A stretch of DNA of 64,000 nt, taken from positions 124,001 through 188,000 of the forward strand of contig BAAHQB010000142.1 of assembly GCA_054601695.1 (NCBI GenBank), read 5' to 3'. The translations under genes and the position numbers were made by a program. Source of the DNA: Amorphochlora amoebiformis. Lineage: Eukaryota > Cercozoa > Chlorarachniophyceae. Below, piece after piece: positions 1 through 57,301 of the stretch (position 1 is the first letter of the stretch; every line of letters starts with the position of its first letter). Under the pieces are notes generated by a model, which saw nothing but the letters and a program-made list of their open reading frames with translations, was not told where the DNA came from and made no database searches.

Positions 1-38
<38 letters not shown>

Positions 39-93
39 TGTATATGTATTATATATAACGACATTTTTTAATTTATATATGTATATTTGTGTG

Positions 94-161
<68 letters not shown>

Positions 162-193
162 TGTGTGTGGTGTAATATTAGATGAATATAAAT

Positions 194-228
<35 letters not shown>

Positions 229-270
229 ATTTTTATAGATGTATTGTGAAAATAAGCTGAATATTGTTTT
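1..270. repeat. TA-microsatellite intron end
   Basis: Mostly (TA)n with short unique interruptions. It reads as the 3' part of the intron before the first exon in the window. The segment ends in a pyrimidine-rich acceptor, TTGTTTTCCTGCAG, at 264-277. Confidence 0.7.
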
Positions 271-277
271 CCTGCAG

Positions 278-2701
278 TGCTAGTGAAGGAACTGGATTCT
301 CAACTGCAGGCTATCGAGCTAACTCTCGCGCCCACCGACAACGACAATGAAAGTGACATGAGCATCGATGACGCCCAGGACATCCTCCTCAAGGACGAGG
401 ACTTACAAAAAGAAGAAGTGAACGACCAAGAGCAAGACCTATTCATGTGCACCCAAGCCACCTCGGACATGTTGGATGGGGGAAAGCGAGATGAGAAGCA
501 CGACGGCTCCATCGCACCACTCTCAGAGACTGGTGAACTCCAGTCTCTGGCTTTCGACGCCCACCAGCCTGACGAGCCTGCTGAAGAGGAGAAGGCTTCC
601 CAAACCCCGGCCAACGAAGTTGTAAACGGGAGCGGAGATTACGTATCCAAGATGGATGTCCAATCGGAAAAAGATAAAAAGGACGAGAAGTTCTATGACC
701 CAATCAACGTCGAGACTTCTGTACACTTGTCCGAAAGACCAGCCTTCGATCCCCACCAGCCCGTGGAGCTTAGTCTTGAGTGTGAAGATGAGAAGATTCC
801 CCAGACCGAACCAGCGGAGCCAGGATGCCGGGTGAATGAAAGCAAACCCGATGTCGTTGATGAGGACGCTTCTCTTATGGAGATGGAGCTTGCAAATGAG
901 CTACCCAAAGCTCAGATCAAGACAGAGCCTGAGTTTATTCCCGTCGAGATGCCTCCACAGGATGAGGTTGAGGAATCAAGGATACCAGGAGCTGTCTCTT
1001 CGCAAAAGCCCGATACCCCAACCTGGCTGAAGGATGGGTCTATTGAGCCCGTACCTCTCCAACTTGGCAGCGAGGATGTCCTTCCCGAACCGTCTAAGGA
1101 CGATTATAAGGAATTAAAATATCCTGAAGCCAATGCTTCTCAAAAGAAATCCGAGACGGTTCGAGATGAGGAAGTAAGCCAAGCCGCGCGGCAAGTGAGC
1201 AAGGAGGCCGGGAAAAATGAGGACGGGGATGTGAAACCAGAGGAAGATATCGACGCAATGGCTATCAACGCCACCACTGCTTCCAATCCCTCTATCAGCC
1301 CCTCTTCCGAGCCCGCACCTGCTAAATCTGTGAAATCTGTGAAGTCTGCGGATTTTGTCAAGCCCATATGTGCTGTTGAGCCCGTGGATGCTCCCAATGC
1401 CGTTGACTGTTCCAAGGCCTCGTCTCAAGTGATGGAAGTTGTTACGGAACTACAATCGAATTTGCAGCATACAGAAACCGAACTTCGACAATTGAAGGTC
1501 AATTTGGAATCCCGGAGCAAGGTCCAGGATCTTGTAATATCGCTCCAGAATGATATGAAAACCGAACGAGACACTCGCATGGTCCTGTCGAAGAATCTAC
1601 AGGCCGTCACTGACTCCGTCAATGCTATGAAAGGACCCGTTTCAAGGATTTCGGACCTGGAGACCCTCTCAGCGGCTGTCAAAGTACTCGAGCAGTTCGA
1701 GACCAGCACCCAGTCAACACTCACCGTTGTCAAGTCGGAGCTCCACAGTCACCAGGGATCTATCTTTGGCACCGAAAAGCTTGTTAAAGATGTTCAAGGT
1801 GAAATAGTAGAGGAGCGAAGCAACCGACAAGTTCTCGACAGAAAGCTCCATGATCTCGAGGACGCGATTAGCGCTCTAAAGGAGAAGGTTTCAGGCGTAA
1901 GCGGAGCCAACCTAACCTCCAAGAAGGAGATTGCTTTGCTGAAGAAGTTTAAGTCATCCGCAGAGAGAGATGTCCATCGTCTCGAGCACAAGCTGCAAGC
2001 TCAAAAGAAGATGTCCAAAAACTGTACTGAAGCTATGACTGGTTTGCGTTCGGAACTGGAGACCGAGATGACACAGAGAACTTCATTGTCTACAAATGTG
2101 AGCTCGATCTCAGCGCTCGTGGACGATATTAAGAGCGATTTTCAGCGAGTGGACGTTGAAGTGAAGCAACTCCGCAAAAGGGCCAGAAGCTGGGAGGAGG
2201 AATCCAAGCAAGCTCAAAAGAGGATTAAGAACCTAGAGATTCAATACTCCAGCCTCGAGGAGGAGCAACAGAAGTTGCACAGAAAATTGAAGCGAGAGCA
2301 AGATTTCAGGGAGGTTCTAGAAGCGCGGATAGCAAAGAATGAGGCAACTCTCAGCAGCGCTGTTCTGGAGAAAGAGAATCAGCTCAACCTGAATCCCAAC
2401 AACCGGAAGATGAACCAGAACAGCGTTCAAACCACGCTAGTCTCTACCGGACCGCGGCAGAGATCCAGCCCTGACTCTTCTAATCACCAATCGCAACTCA
2501 AACGAGTAGACAATAGCGCTGTCGAAAGGGTCGTTCTCTTGACCGGATACAAAGCCGGGAGTAACGAACTGGAGACTCTAAAATTATCAATAGAGAAGTT
2601 GGGAGGACAGGTGCGTCACGGGAAGTTCTCGAACGGTATTTATCTCCGTTCTTCACATATATAATGTTATGAATATATGTGTGTGTGTATGTATATGTGT
2701 G

Positions 2702-2776
<75 letters not shown>

Positions 2777-2865
2777 CATATATATATATATATATATATA
2801 TATGTGTATATTATATATATATATATATATATAAATATATACATATATATATATACATATATATG

Positions 2866-2937
<72 letters not shown>

Positions 2938-3837
2938 AATACATATATGTCTATATATATATATATACATATGTGCGTGTGATTCATAATTACGGTATAT
3001 ATTTACATATGTATATATTTTTATACATATACGTTTGTATATAGATTACATATATATATGTATATATATATATATATATATATGCCCGTATACGTAAAAG
3101 CATACCATAATCTATGTGTTATATATTTATGGTATACCTAAATCATATATTATATATATATATATATACATATTTATATATATATATTATATATATATAT
3201 ATATACATATATAATATAGATATATAAATATGTATATATAGTTCACATTTAAACATACAAAATATATGCATTTATGTACACCAAATCTACATAGATGTAA
3301 AATATCTTAGAATGATCGTATACTAAGTACGAAACAAACTAGACAGGAAACGCCAACAACCTCTTAAAATTGCCTTCCCTCAGACGTTACCCACTGCATG
3401 GCTAAGGGAAGGACGGCAAAGATGCTAAAAGCTCTACTGGCGGGAATCTGGGTGATGCAAGGGACATGGATATCAGAGGTTTTCACTAAATAGAGGAAGA
3501 AGACGAGAGAAAAGGGGGAGAGAGTGTAGGGGAGACCGAGGGATCGACCTGTATTACATAATAAGATCTCATGGGAGCAATAATCTCAGAGCACAACAGC
3601 CGGACACTTCCTTCCAGAGATCCAGCATGGCACACGCGTCGAAGGAAAGCCTTTCTTAGGGAAAACTTTCCGCCTGTCGAGAGCTTTCGAGCAGGAATCG
3701 CAGCAGCGCAATGCTCAGCTCACGAAGCTATGCCGAAGTTTCGTCAAAATTGGCGGGGGAAGTTTCGTAGAACTAAGCAAGGACTCAACCTATGTATTAG
3801 TTTTCACGCACTCTCCTATACGTATGTATGTATGTAC

Positions 3838-3873
<36 letters not shown>

Positions 3874-3941
3874 GTGTGACACATTCTTCTCTCTATCTAT
3901 ATCTCTACCTGTCCCCCATTTACTCTCAACTCATCTGTCTC

Positions 3942-3985
<44 letters not shown>

Positions 3986-4205
3986 AAGGTTATATAATAT
4001 ATACATAAAGAGATTACATGTAAGTGGAAATATACATACATTATAGTTACGCTCATGCATACCATATTCCAAACACCAGACTCATGCACACTTTACCGCC
4101 TAGGTTTTTGTTGCGAGGAATGAGAAGAAGAGCTTATACCGAGGAAGTACCTGCGTCCTTTGGGAGGGCTTCCTGGAGATGATCGAGAAGCTTGGTAGGG
4201 CTTGA
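278..4205 (+). CDS. Acidic coiled-coil protein with tandem C-terminal BRCT domains (5' end outside window)
   Basis: Partial gene, exons 278-2635, 3384-3478, 3590-3793 and 4104-4205 (TGA stop). All four junctions keep phase and total 918 residues here. The first exon follows the acceptor TTCCTGCAG. Residues 1-380 are acidic and hold at least seven SQ/TQ dipeptides (DSQ, CTQ, ASQ, SSQ, ASQ, VSQ, SSQ). About 385-720 is heptad-rich coiled coil. BRCT 1 starts at [10 protein letters not shown] with the LGGQV turn and continues across the intron as [10 protein letters not shown] to [11 protein letters not shown], with the expected Trp. BRCT 2 runs from [11 protein letters not shown] through [10 protein letters not shown] to [15 protein letters not shown] and ends near the C-terminus. 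Known: tandem BRCT pairs bind phosphoserine peptides, and SQ/TQ clusters are ATM/ATR targets. Inferred role: nuclear DNA-damage mediator of the MDC1/53BP1/Crb2 style. The orthologue is not established. The 2.4 kb exon is unusually long for this region. Confidence 0.82.
2636..3383 (+). repeat. TA-rich intron splitting BRCT domain 1
   Basis: Donor G|GTATTT at 2636, acceptor TTGCCTTCCCTCAG ending at 3383. The body is (TA)n. The open frames on both strands here are repeat artefacts, and reading through gives a stop at 2662. Confidence 0.75.
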
Positions 4206-4615
4206 AACGTACAAAATTCTGTTTATACTAGTCCTCGTCCCCGTGTGTATCGGCAGCTGTAGACTTATCATGCGTATGCCATTGTACAAATCATATGCAT
4301 TTATACATGTCTGTGTATATAATATATACTATATATATTATATTTAAATAATATATATATATATATGTGTGTGTATATATAATATATACATTTGTATATT
4401 TCTATAATATTATATTCTCTAGATCGTATCTAGCGTATATATCTCAATAATATATATATATATATATATATATAAATATATATATATACTAGATATATGC
4501 TAGATATGATACACTCTGCTAGTCCGTGGCGTATTCTACTACTTTTTACCTAGTATATATTAGTACATATATCACGTATACTAGATATATCTAGTATATT
4601 GCACCTGGATATATA

Positions 4616-4652
<37 letters not shown>

Positions 4653-5764
4653 TATTCATGTATGTTTTTTCGATTTCATTGTAATTTGTCCAGAGTAAAC
4701 AAGTAGTAGTTGTAATGACTATTGTGATTTATCATGATACATACAATCTAGACAAGAGTCTCAGCGTTAACTACTAGAACCATATAAATAGAATATGATG
4801 ATACCTTTAGACTAGTAGATTGTATCGCGAGTCGCTTATTTTCTCGACGAACTCTAGTTAGTACTTAGTTAGTACGTACTTATCTTCGGAATACGCTGGA
4901 CACGAACTTACAACGATGACACTAGCAGTCAGCTTAATCTAGTTAATCTAGTTAATGCGCATAATACGTACTAGAATACACAATGTCACTAATACAACAT
5001 CTACATTGATATGCTAGATATGTGCGAAACTTACTCTAATTACTGTACACCGATGCGTATCATTCTGCATGCGTACTCACCAAAGTACGCATCAAATACT
5101 AGAAATACGTACCAACACAACATATCTGCTTGCGTACGTATCAAAAATATGACAACATGCGTACTGCGTACCTAATACGTGCGTACCGTACGTACGTACC
5201 TGCTAACATACTAATATTAATTCTAGATTTAGTAGATTATATGAAGTTACTAGTAACTTCAAAGTTAGGTATCTCTAGTACTAGATGGTATATCTAGTAT
5301 ATCTGGAATATATATTTATATATCATATATATAGTACTAGATCTGTAGATAGCGCATCTTTGCCTCGAGATCTTCATCACGGTCTAGATAGCACTCTCTA
5401 GACTAGTAGAATCTAGAGAATCTAGAGAATATATCGACAATCAGTAGTCATACTCGGACCCCGTTACCTAGGTCTGTCCACCGGCTATTAACGGTTATAG
5501 ATCTAGTAGATGTGCGCTGCCTGGTTCAATAGTACTTATACTTGTTATAATTTATAATTGTATACCACTAGTATAATAATTGTTATCCGTTATCTAGTAC
5601 TTCTGAGATGCAACTTCTAGAACTTGAGTCAAACCGAAAAAATATTGAACATAATTAAAGTCAACTGCAAGTCGTGGCCGAATATCGATATATGTGTAAA
5701 ATTTAATGTATAAATCACAAATCTACATGTATGCGAAACATACGCTAGACGGTGTATTGGCTCG
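4206..5764. other. Convergent intergenic spacer, CTAG/GTAC-rich
   Basis: Lies between the stop codons of the BRCT gene (plus) and the DnaJ gene (minus). A TA-rich part at about 4310-4660 is followed by about 1.1 kb almost free of microsatellite but crowded with palindromes: CTAG (in TCTAGA, ACTAGT, CTAGATCT), GTAC runs such as CGTACGTACGTACC near 5188, and GCGTAC. I see no exon with splice sites. The two 3' UTRs and polyadenylation sites should fall here. Confidence 0.6.
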
Positions 5765-30979
<25,215 letters not shown>

Positions 30980-31105
30980 ATTGATCCCCCGTTATTCCCG
31001 GGATTCCCCCTTGAACCCGGAACTATTTTTTTCTATATTGATATCGGCATATTGGATATTGATATACGCTTCACACGTGCATTAGGATACAATTGTGAAT
31101 CTGTG
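30980..31105. promoter_or_regulatory. Divergent promoter interval
   Basis: 126 bp between the proposed ATG of the glycine-rich gene (minus) and the ATG of the EF-hand gene (plus). Unlike its surroundings it has no (TA)n run and no telomere-like repeat. No TATA box can be assigned with confidence. Confidence 0.45.
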
Positions 31106-31667
31106 ATGGGGAACGAGAAGTCAACGCTTTGTACCTTGAATAAGGCGGTCAAAGACGGCAATCTGGACAAAAAGGTATATTTCAAAGGAAAGGGATACTA
31201 CACAGAGAGGAAGTTGCATTGAATGGAGGAACGAATGGAAGGCTTGGAGTGAGAGCGGGAAGAGCGGAGAATTCAAATTACATGGGTTTTCCTTTCCTGT
31301 TCAGGTATGCCAGAAGCTGTTCAAGAAATATGATACGGACAAATCGGGGAGTATTGATAAGCATGAGATCCAGGTGAGAGAAAATTCGGAAAAAAAACCA
31401 AGAAACATCTTTGTTTCGGGAGCCCATCCGAAGGGGGTGGTCTCTCTCTCTTATCTACATCTCTTATCTCTCTCTCTCTTATATATCTCATATGTATCTA
31501 TCAAATATATCTAATATGTATAATATATATGTGTGTGTATATATGTATATATCTTATGTCTCTCTCGTTCTCACAGCTCTCAGCCTTTAAATCTTCGAGC
31601 TATCTAATTTTTCGGAGAATTTTGTAATACTGAGTGAGAGTGACACGTGTATGGATATATATACTTT

Positions 31668-31713
<46 letters not shown>

Positions 31714-31801
31714 CATATATATATATATATATATATTTGTGTGTGTGTGCTTCGAAAAATTAGATAGATCGAGATTGAAAGGCAGAGAGATATCAGAGCC
31801 A

Positions 31802-31893
<92 letters not shown>

Positions 31894-31978
31894 TATATAA
31901 TATATATTATATTATATATATATATATATAACACACACACACTCACAAAATTTCGTAAGAGTTAGTGAGAGTAAACAC

Positions 31979-32020
<42 letters not shown>

Positions 32021-32078
32021 GTGTGTGTGTGTGTGTGTATTGTCTTATATAAATTATATTATAAATATATATATATAT

Positions 32079-32137
<59 letters not shown>

Positions 32138-32337
32138 CGTATAATATATATATATATATATATATATATGCAGAATATTATTGCGGATATCCTGAAACTC
32201 AAGGGTCAAGATGAGGCTATGGTAAATATTACATATATAAATATTTTACACACATATATATATAATATATATATATACACATATACATACATTATATACA
32301 TATCGATGCGTACATACGCGTTCTATTTGTACATAAA

Positions 32338-32413
<76 letters not shown>

Positions 32414-32437
32414 TATATACATATATATTTAATATAT

Positions 32438-32468
<31 letters not shown>

Positions 32469-32566
32469 TATGTATTTGAAGGTGGATGAGATGCTAAAAA
32501 TTGGCGGTTTCGCAAGTTACGAGAAACAAATATTCAAGTTCTTTGATAAGGGAGATAAGGTATATA

Positions 32567-32610
<44 letters not shown>

Positions 32611-32611
32611 A

Positions 32612-32667
<56 letters not shown>

Positions 32668-32798
32668 TTATATATATATATATATTTTGTCTTCAAGTTC
32701 TTTGATAAAGGAGATAAGTTATATGATGTATATATATATAATATACATATATATACATATCATTATATACCTTATCTCCTTTATCAAAGAACTTTAAG

Positions 32799-32855
<57 letters not shown>

Positions 32856-32910
32856 CATATATATATACATATATACATATACCTTATCTCCTTTATCAAA
32901 GAACTTGAAG

Positions 32911-32951
<41 letters not shown>

Positions 32952-33021
32952 CATATATATATATATACATATATATACATATACATCATATACCTTATCT
33001 CCTTTATCAAAGAACTTGAAG

Positions 33022-33058
<37 letters not shown>

Positions 33059-33114
33059 CATATATATATATATATACATTATATACCTTATCTCCTTTAT
33101 CAAAGAACTTGAAG

Positions 33115-33199
<85 letters not shown>

Positions 33200-33326
33200 G
33201 TAGTCTTCCAGTTCTTTGATAAAGGAGATAAGGTATATAATGTATATATATATATAATATGTATATATGTATATTATATATATATATATATGGTCTTCCA
33301 GTTCTTTGATAAAGGAGATAAGGTAT

Positions 33327-33375
<49 letters not shown>

Positions 33376-33423
33376 GTATAACCTTTATATATTTTTATAT
33401 ACATGGTGTGTGTGCATATATAC

Positions 33424-33466
<43 letters not shown>

Positions 33467-33472
33467 TATATG

Positions 33473-33504
<32 letters not shown>

Positions 33505-33600
33505 GATGCGTGTGTGCATGTGTATATACATATATACATAATATATATATATATACATATACATACATACATATGTGTGTGTGTGTGTATGTATGCATAC

Positions 33601-33633
<33 letters not shown>

Positions 33634-33672
33634 ATAGTATATAAAACATAATACATAATATGCATACATAAC

Positions 33673-33704
<32 letters not shown>

Positions 33705-33761
33705 TACATATATTAGGATGGTAAGATCGACAAGGAGGAGTTTGAGTCCCACTTTCCTGAG

Positions 33762-33831
<70 letters not shown>

Positions 33832-34043
33832 GAATATGTAAATTATACATATATAAATATGGTATATACATATATATAGTATGTACGTATATATGAAGAC
33901 AATGTAGATATATATATATATATATATGTAAGTGGTGTGTGTATGTATGTAGATATATGTACATTTATATACATTACAAATATATATATATATATATGTG
34001 TGTGTGTATTATATACATATGCACACACACATCTGTTATGTAT

Positions 34044-34086
<43 letters not shown>

Positions 34087-34201
34087 ATTTTATTCATATA
34101 ATTATACACTAGGTACGTGGGGAACTTTCTCGGAAAAATATTAAAGCAAGAAACGTCAACAATTATGACGCTCTCTATGGCACTCAAGGATGGGTATATA
34201 T

Positions 34202-34259
<58 letters not shown>

Positions 34260-34293
34260 TATATATATATATATATAATATATATATATATAT

Positions 34294-34344
<51 letters not shown>

Positions 34345-34651
34345 CACACACACATAAATGTATATATATAGAGAGAATATATATACATAAATATTACATG
34401 TATGAGAGGAGAGAGAGTTAGGGTTAGGGTTAGGGTTAGGGTTAGGGTTAGGGTTAGGGTTTGGGCTTAGAGGATTAGCGATGGGGCTTTATTTCATTGA
34501 TAGTGATAAATATGATATATATATATATATATGTATGTATATATATATTGTAGATTACTGGAGTCTAGGGAGTGTGAGGAGCTCTTTCAACGTTACGACA
34601 AGGTATATATACATACCTATATATGTATACGTATATGTGTATATGTATATG

Positions 34652-34705
<54 letters not shown>

Positions 34706-34738
34706 ATATATATTATCTATGTAAACGACAAGGTACAT

Positions 34739-34772
<34 letters not shown>

Positions 34773-34815
34773 TCGACAAGAACATATGCAAATACAGATA
34801 TGTGTACATATAATC

Positions 34816-34896
<81 letters not shown>

Positions 34897-34909
34897 GTAT
34901 ATATGTGTG

Positions 34910-34943
<34 letters not shown>

Positions 34944-35086
34944 CAGATTTATGTAAATAGATATATGTGTACATACATTATGTATATTTATATATATGCA
35001 CATGTATATATATATATATATTAGATATATATATATATATATACTACCAGGTGAGTCTACTTGGATGTAAATATAGTAGTAGAAAG

Positions 35087-35176
<90 letters not shown>

Positions 35177-35464
35177 ATATTAATTATATCGTTGCAGACT
35201 CTTCTTTGGTAGATTTGTAGTTCTGATATATATTGGTATATATTATATATAATTATGCACTTTGATGTAGCATACATATATATATATACATACATATATA
35301 TAATATACATAGTATTTTTATTTGTGTATATGTATTTACACATATACCTTTTCATTTATCCATTACATAAATATATATATTTATATATACATACATACAT
35401 ATATATATATACATATACATATATATATATATAATATTATATATGGGTATACAGATATATTTAT

Positions 35465-35497
<33 letters not shown>

Positions 35498-35559
35498 ATG
35501 GCATGTACACATGTAATTTAGGACAAATCGGGCATGATAGAAAGAGGGGAAGTAAAGGT

Positions 35560-35602
<43 letters not shown>

Positions 35603-35886
35603 ATATAATATATATATATATATAATGTATGCATATCTCTAATATACGTTCAACAATACATATTTACAAAGCAAAAACCTATTCTGCAAACTCTCTCTTG
35701 TGTATATCTCGACATATATACATACATACATACATACATATATATACATACATATATACATATATACATAAATATATGTTGTTATTGCAATATACATGCA
35801 TGCATACATACATACATAAATAAATACATACATTACATACATACATAATACATACATACATAAATGCATATGCATGCATGCATATG

Positions 35887-35961
<75 letters not shown>

Positions 35962-36309
35962 ACGTATATGTATATATATATATATATACATATACATACA
36001 TACACATATATAACATATAATATATTATATATATAATATAAGTGTATCGTTGGGGACATCCTAAAGGCTAAAGGTCAGGACACCAAAGAGGTACATATAC
36101 ACATACAAATACATACATATATAATACACATATAAATATATATATATATATAATATATATAATATATATATATATATATAATATATATATATATATTTTT
36201 AGTATATATATATATATATTATATATATATATATATATATTCTATATATATATATATATTATACATATATATATACATATATATATAGTGAGACTGAAGG
36301 TAGCAGTTG

Positions 36310-36356
<47 letters not shown>

Positions 36357-36614
36357 TAAATATATATATATATATATATATATGCATATGTATATATGTA
36401 GGTCGATGAAATGATGAAGCTGGGAGGATATGTAGAATACGAAAAACAGCTATTCAAGTTACTTGATAAAGGAAAAAAGGTAATATATTATATTATATAT
36501 TATATATATATGTACTAAATATATATATATATATATATATGCATATGTATATATGTGGGAGGATATGTAGAATACGAAAAACAGCTATTCAAGTTACTTG
36601 ATAAAGGAAAAAAG

Positions 36615-36689
<75 letters not shown>

Positions 36690-37020
36690 GTTCATGAAAT
36701 ATTTCTACATATATATATATATATATATATACCAATCATGGATTTCCGAATATCTGTACATTTCTACCGGGTAGTACCGGCAGTGCCAATTTAGGCGATC
36801 CTCAGCAATTTCCCGGATCTCCAAGAATCTCCAGATCCGCTTTTGACTATGCTTCTATGTTTTGTTGACCCATTGTATTCTTTTATGCTACTATACTGCA
36901 GTTGATGCGTTACATGTGTATATGTGGATGTTTATGTTATTTTATAGATATGTATGTATGCTACATGTATGTATATGTATATGTATATATATATATATGT
37001 ATGTTGTGTACATGTGTTTG

Positions 37021-37099
<79 letters not shown>

Positions 37100-37421
37100 A
37101 TGTATGTATATAATGTATATATAGATCTATGTATGTATTCCAGGACGGGAAGATTGATAAAAAGGAATTCCTCGAGAACTTTCCTCAGTAATTCATATAT
37201 CTTATTTATATATATATATATTATTATATATATGTATATATGTATGTATAATATTCGATAAAAAGGAATTCCTCGAGAACTTTCCTCAGTAATTCATATA
37301 TACCATGTATTTATATGTATATATATATATATTATATATATGTATATATATATATATATATGTATGTATAATATTCGATAAGAAGGAATTCCTCGAGAAT
37401 TTTCCTCAGTAATTGATATAA

Positions 37422-37471
<50 letters not shown>

Positions 37472-37603
37472 ATATATATATATACATGTATACACATATA
37501 TATAATATATATATAGAAATTATATACATGTATCCATACATATATTATATGTCATGTTGCAAATATAGTTACACACATTTTAATTCATACAAATATATAT
37601 ATA

Positions 37604-37663
<60 letters not shown>

Positions 37664-37710
37664 TTGTATAAATATACAAAAATGTATATTTATATGTATA
37701 TGTATTTATG

Positions 37711-37790
<80 letters not shown>

Positions 37791-38126
37791 GTATACACAT
37801 ATACAAATGTATGCAGACAATATATAATATATATATATATATATATGTGTATACATATATAACTTAACACGATACACATGTCTAAATATACAACTCTTGA
37901 CTCGTGTCGTATAATTCACACACAAACACACACACACACACACATTAGCTAGGGGAGGTTAACAGTCCCCAACATCCTGTATCGAAACTGGGTTCCAATA
38001 CTCGATCAAAGATCCAATTTCAACTAAAAAAATCCTGTGTCACCCACACAATCCAACAGATATGTGAAAACACTCGTCGACAAGAACATCAAGACGTCGG
38101 AAGACGAGAAAAAGAAAAAGGCTTAA
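31106..38126 (+). CDS. N-myristoylated four-EF-hand calcium-binding protein (complete)
   Basis: Exons 31106-31174, 31305-31373, 32174-32221, 32482-32559, 33717-33760, 34113-34193, 34554-34602, 35522-35557, 36043-36090, 36402-36479, 37144-37187, 38060-38126 (TAA); 236 residues, all phases consistent. The N-terminus MGNEKS fits the myristoylation rule (Gly2, Ser6). EF-hand loops 1 and 3 are canonical: [12 protein letters not shown] (33-44) and [12 protein letters not shown] (145-156). Loops 2 and 4, [13 protein letters not shown] and [13 protein letters not shown], are 13 residues long, so calcium binding there is less sure. Residues 24-105 and 136-216 are clear duplicates ([20 protein letters not shown] versus [20 protein letters not shown]). 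The C-terminus is lysine-rich (EDEKKKKA). Likely a membrane-associated calcium sensor; target unknown. Three exon ends have truncated copies in the following introns. Confidence 0.9.
32691..33322. repeat. Exon echoes in both orientations (copies of the end of exon 32482-32559)
   Basis: A 28-nt unit (CTTC.AGTTCTTTGATAAAG, then GAGATAAG) copies the exon's 3' end and donor. Direct copies: 32691-32718, 33205-33232, 33295-33322. Inverted copies: 32771-32798, 32883-32910, 32994-33021, 33087-33114. All copies share AAAGG where the exon has AAGGG, so they spread from one mutated copy. Direct and inverted copies can pair in the intron RNA. Confidence 0.9.
34419..34463. repeat. Short TTAGGG array
   Basis: About seven TTAGGG units in the intron 34194-34553 of the EF-hand gene, here G-rich on the transcribed RNA. 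The unique bases at 34464-34515 show no splice-bounded exon. Confidence 0.8.
36557..36614 (+). repeat. Exon echo: copy of exon 36402-36479 lacking the acceptor
   Basis: Repeats the last 58 nt of the exon, and the GCATATGTATATATG before it, but 22 bp including the AG acceptor and the first exon bases are deleted. A GT follows the copy. Confidence 0.88.
37257..37408 (+). repeat. Two exon echoes of exon 37144-37187
   Basis: Copies at 37257-37288 and 37377-37408 repeat GATAAAAAGGAATTCCTCGA and the rest of the exon plus the CA|GTAATT donor. The second has two substitutions in the coding part. Confidence 0.88.
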
Positions 38127-38877
38127 AACTAGTTAAACACAAGCAGCATATGGATCAACGTTCTAGACACTCTGTCACGGCTACTAGATCTAAGTACACC
38201 TGTGCATAGACTTGCTGGCTTCAGCGCAATACAGCTAGAATGCATCGGGTATCTTGGGCGTTGGGCATATGCTAGATATCTAGGATATGGCGGTTGAGTT
38301 ATAATTGTTGATTTAGATGCGTATGAACATGTACAATATCTGGAATATGTAGAGATCTCTAGAATGTAGAGAATGGACGCGGCTTGCGCAAGCCTCTAGA
38401 GCCCTGCTAGTACTAGCGAAGCCCATGAATGAACTTAAGTTTGGCTGGTGAACATGACTAGATGACCATCTCTAGATCTAGACCATTGAGACTCTCAGAC
38501 TCTAGCTGAGCCCAGACTGAATTGATATATTTTAATTTTAAATCTTGTTTCATACGTACTACAAGAGACGCAAGCTAGGCAAGTCGTTAACGATGTCTCT
38601 ATTTTCTGGTAGTCTGTACAATGTAACAATGTAGCTGGTATAACTAGGCATCTAGTACATATCATGATGCTACTGACTTATGGGCCGCGCAGTGAGAACC
38701 AGCACAATCTAGAATATTAGCCAGTAGAGTCTGAAGTTTAAATTAGGTAGTAATTTAAGCGTAGCAATTTCTAAAATTTACTCGTCCAGCGCTAGATACT
38801 ACGCTCGTATATCTTGATATGTATGCAAACCTATGAACCTTGTTCATAGTTTTCTACACTTGGTAATTAGGACTAAT
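38127..38877. other. Convergent intergenic spacer, CTAG-rich, free of microsatellite
   Basis: Between the EF-hand gene stop (plus) and the proposed RhoGEF gene stop (minus). About 750 bp without TA runs or telomere-like repeat but with many CTAG sites (TCTAGATCTAGACC near 38475, AGATATCTAGG near 38273). The texture matches 4206-5764, the other convergent spacer. Confidence 0.6.
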
Positions 38878-57009
<18,132 letters not shown>

Positions 57010-57301
57010 TGGCCCTTTCTTGGTCATTCCCTCCCCGCTCTCTTATATTCTAAAGAATGCCGTAAGTTATTTTATACTCTCTTGTTTCACCGGGAGGTAG
57101 TCTGAACGTCATCTTTCGTGTCAGTCATGTTTTCCATCCGACGTCGTGTATCAGATCGATTGGACACGTGCGTCGTCGATGTTAAATAAAACCAATTAAA
57201 CTTGAAATAAGTATGTATTAGGATATTGATAATAAGATATATGAATATCATATATTCAATATCAATATATCCTCTTTTTTCACATATCAAACCACACCTA
57301 G
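57010..57301. promoter_or_regulatory. Divergent promoter interval
   Basis: 292 bp between the proposed RhoGEF ATG (minus, 57009) and the ATG at 57302 (plus). Free of microsatellite until the AT-rich 57180-57280. Contains GC-rich patches (GACGTCGTG, CACGTGCGTCGTCG near 57140-57180). Confidence 0.45.

Noticed and set aside
2498-2982. Tyr/Ile-rich open frames, repeated across the whole window
   Set aside because: (TA)n encodes Tyr-Ile in every frame on both strands. None has splice-site or conservation support.
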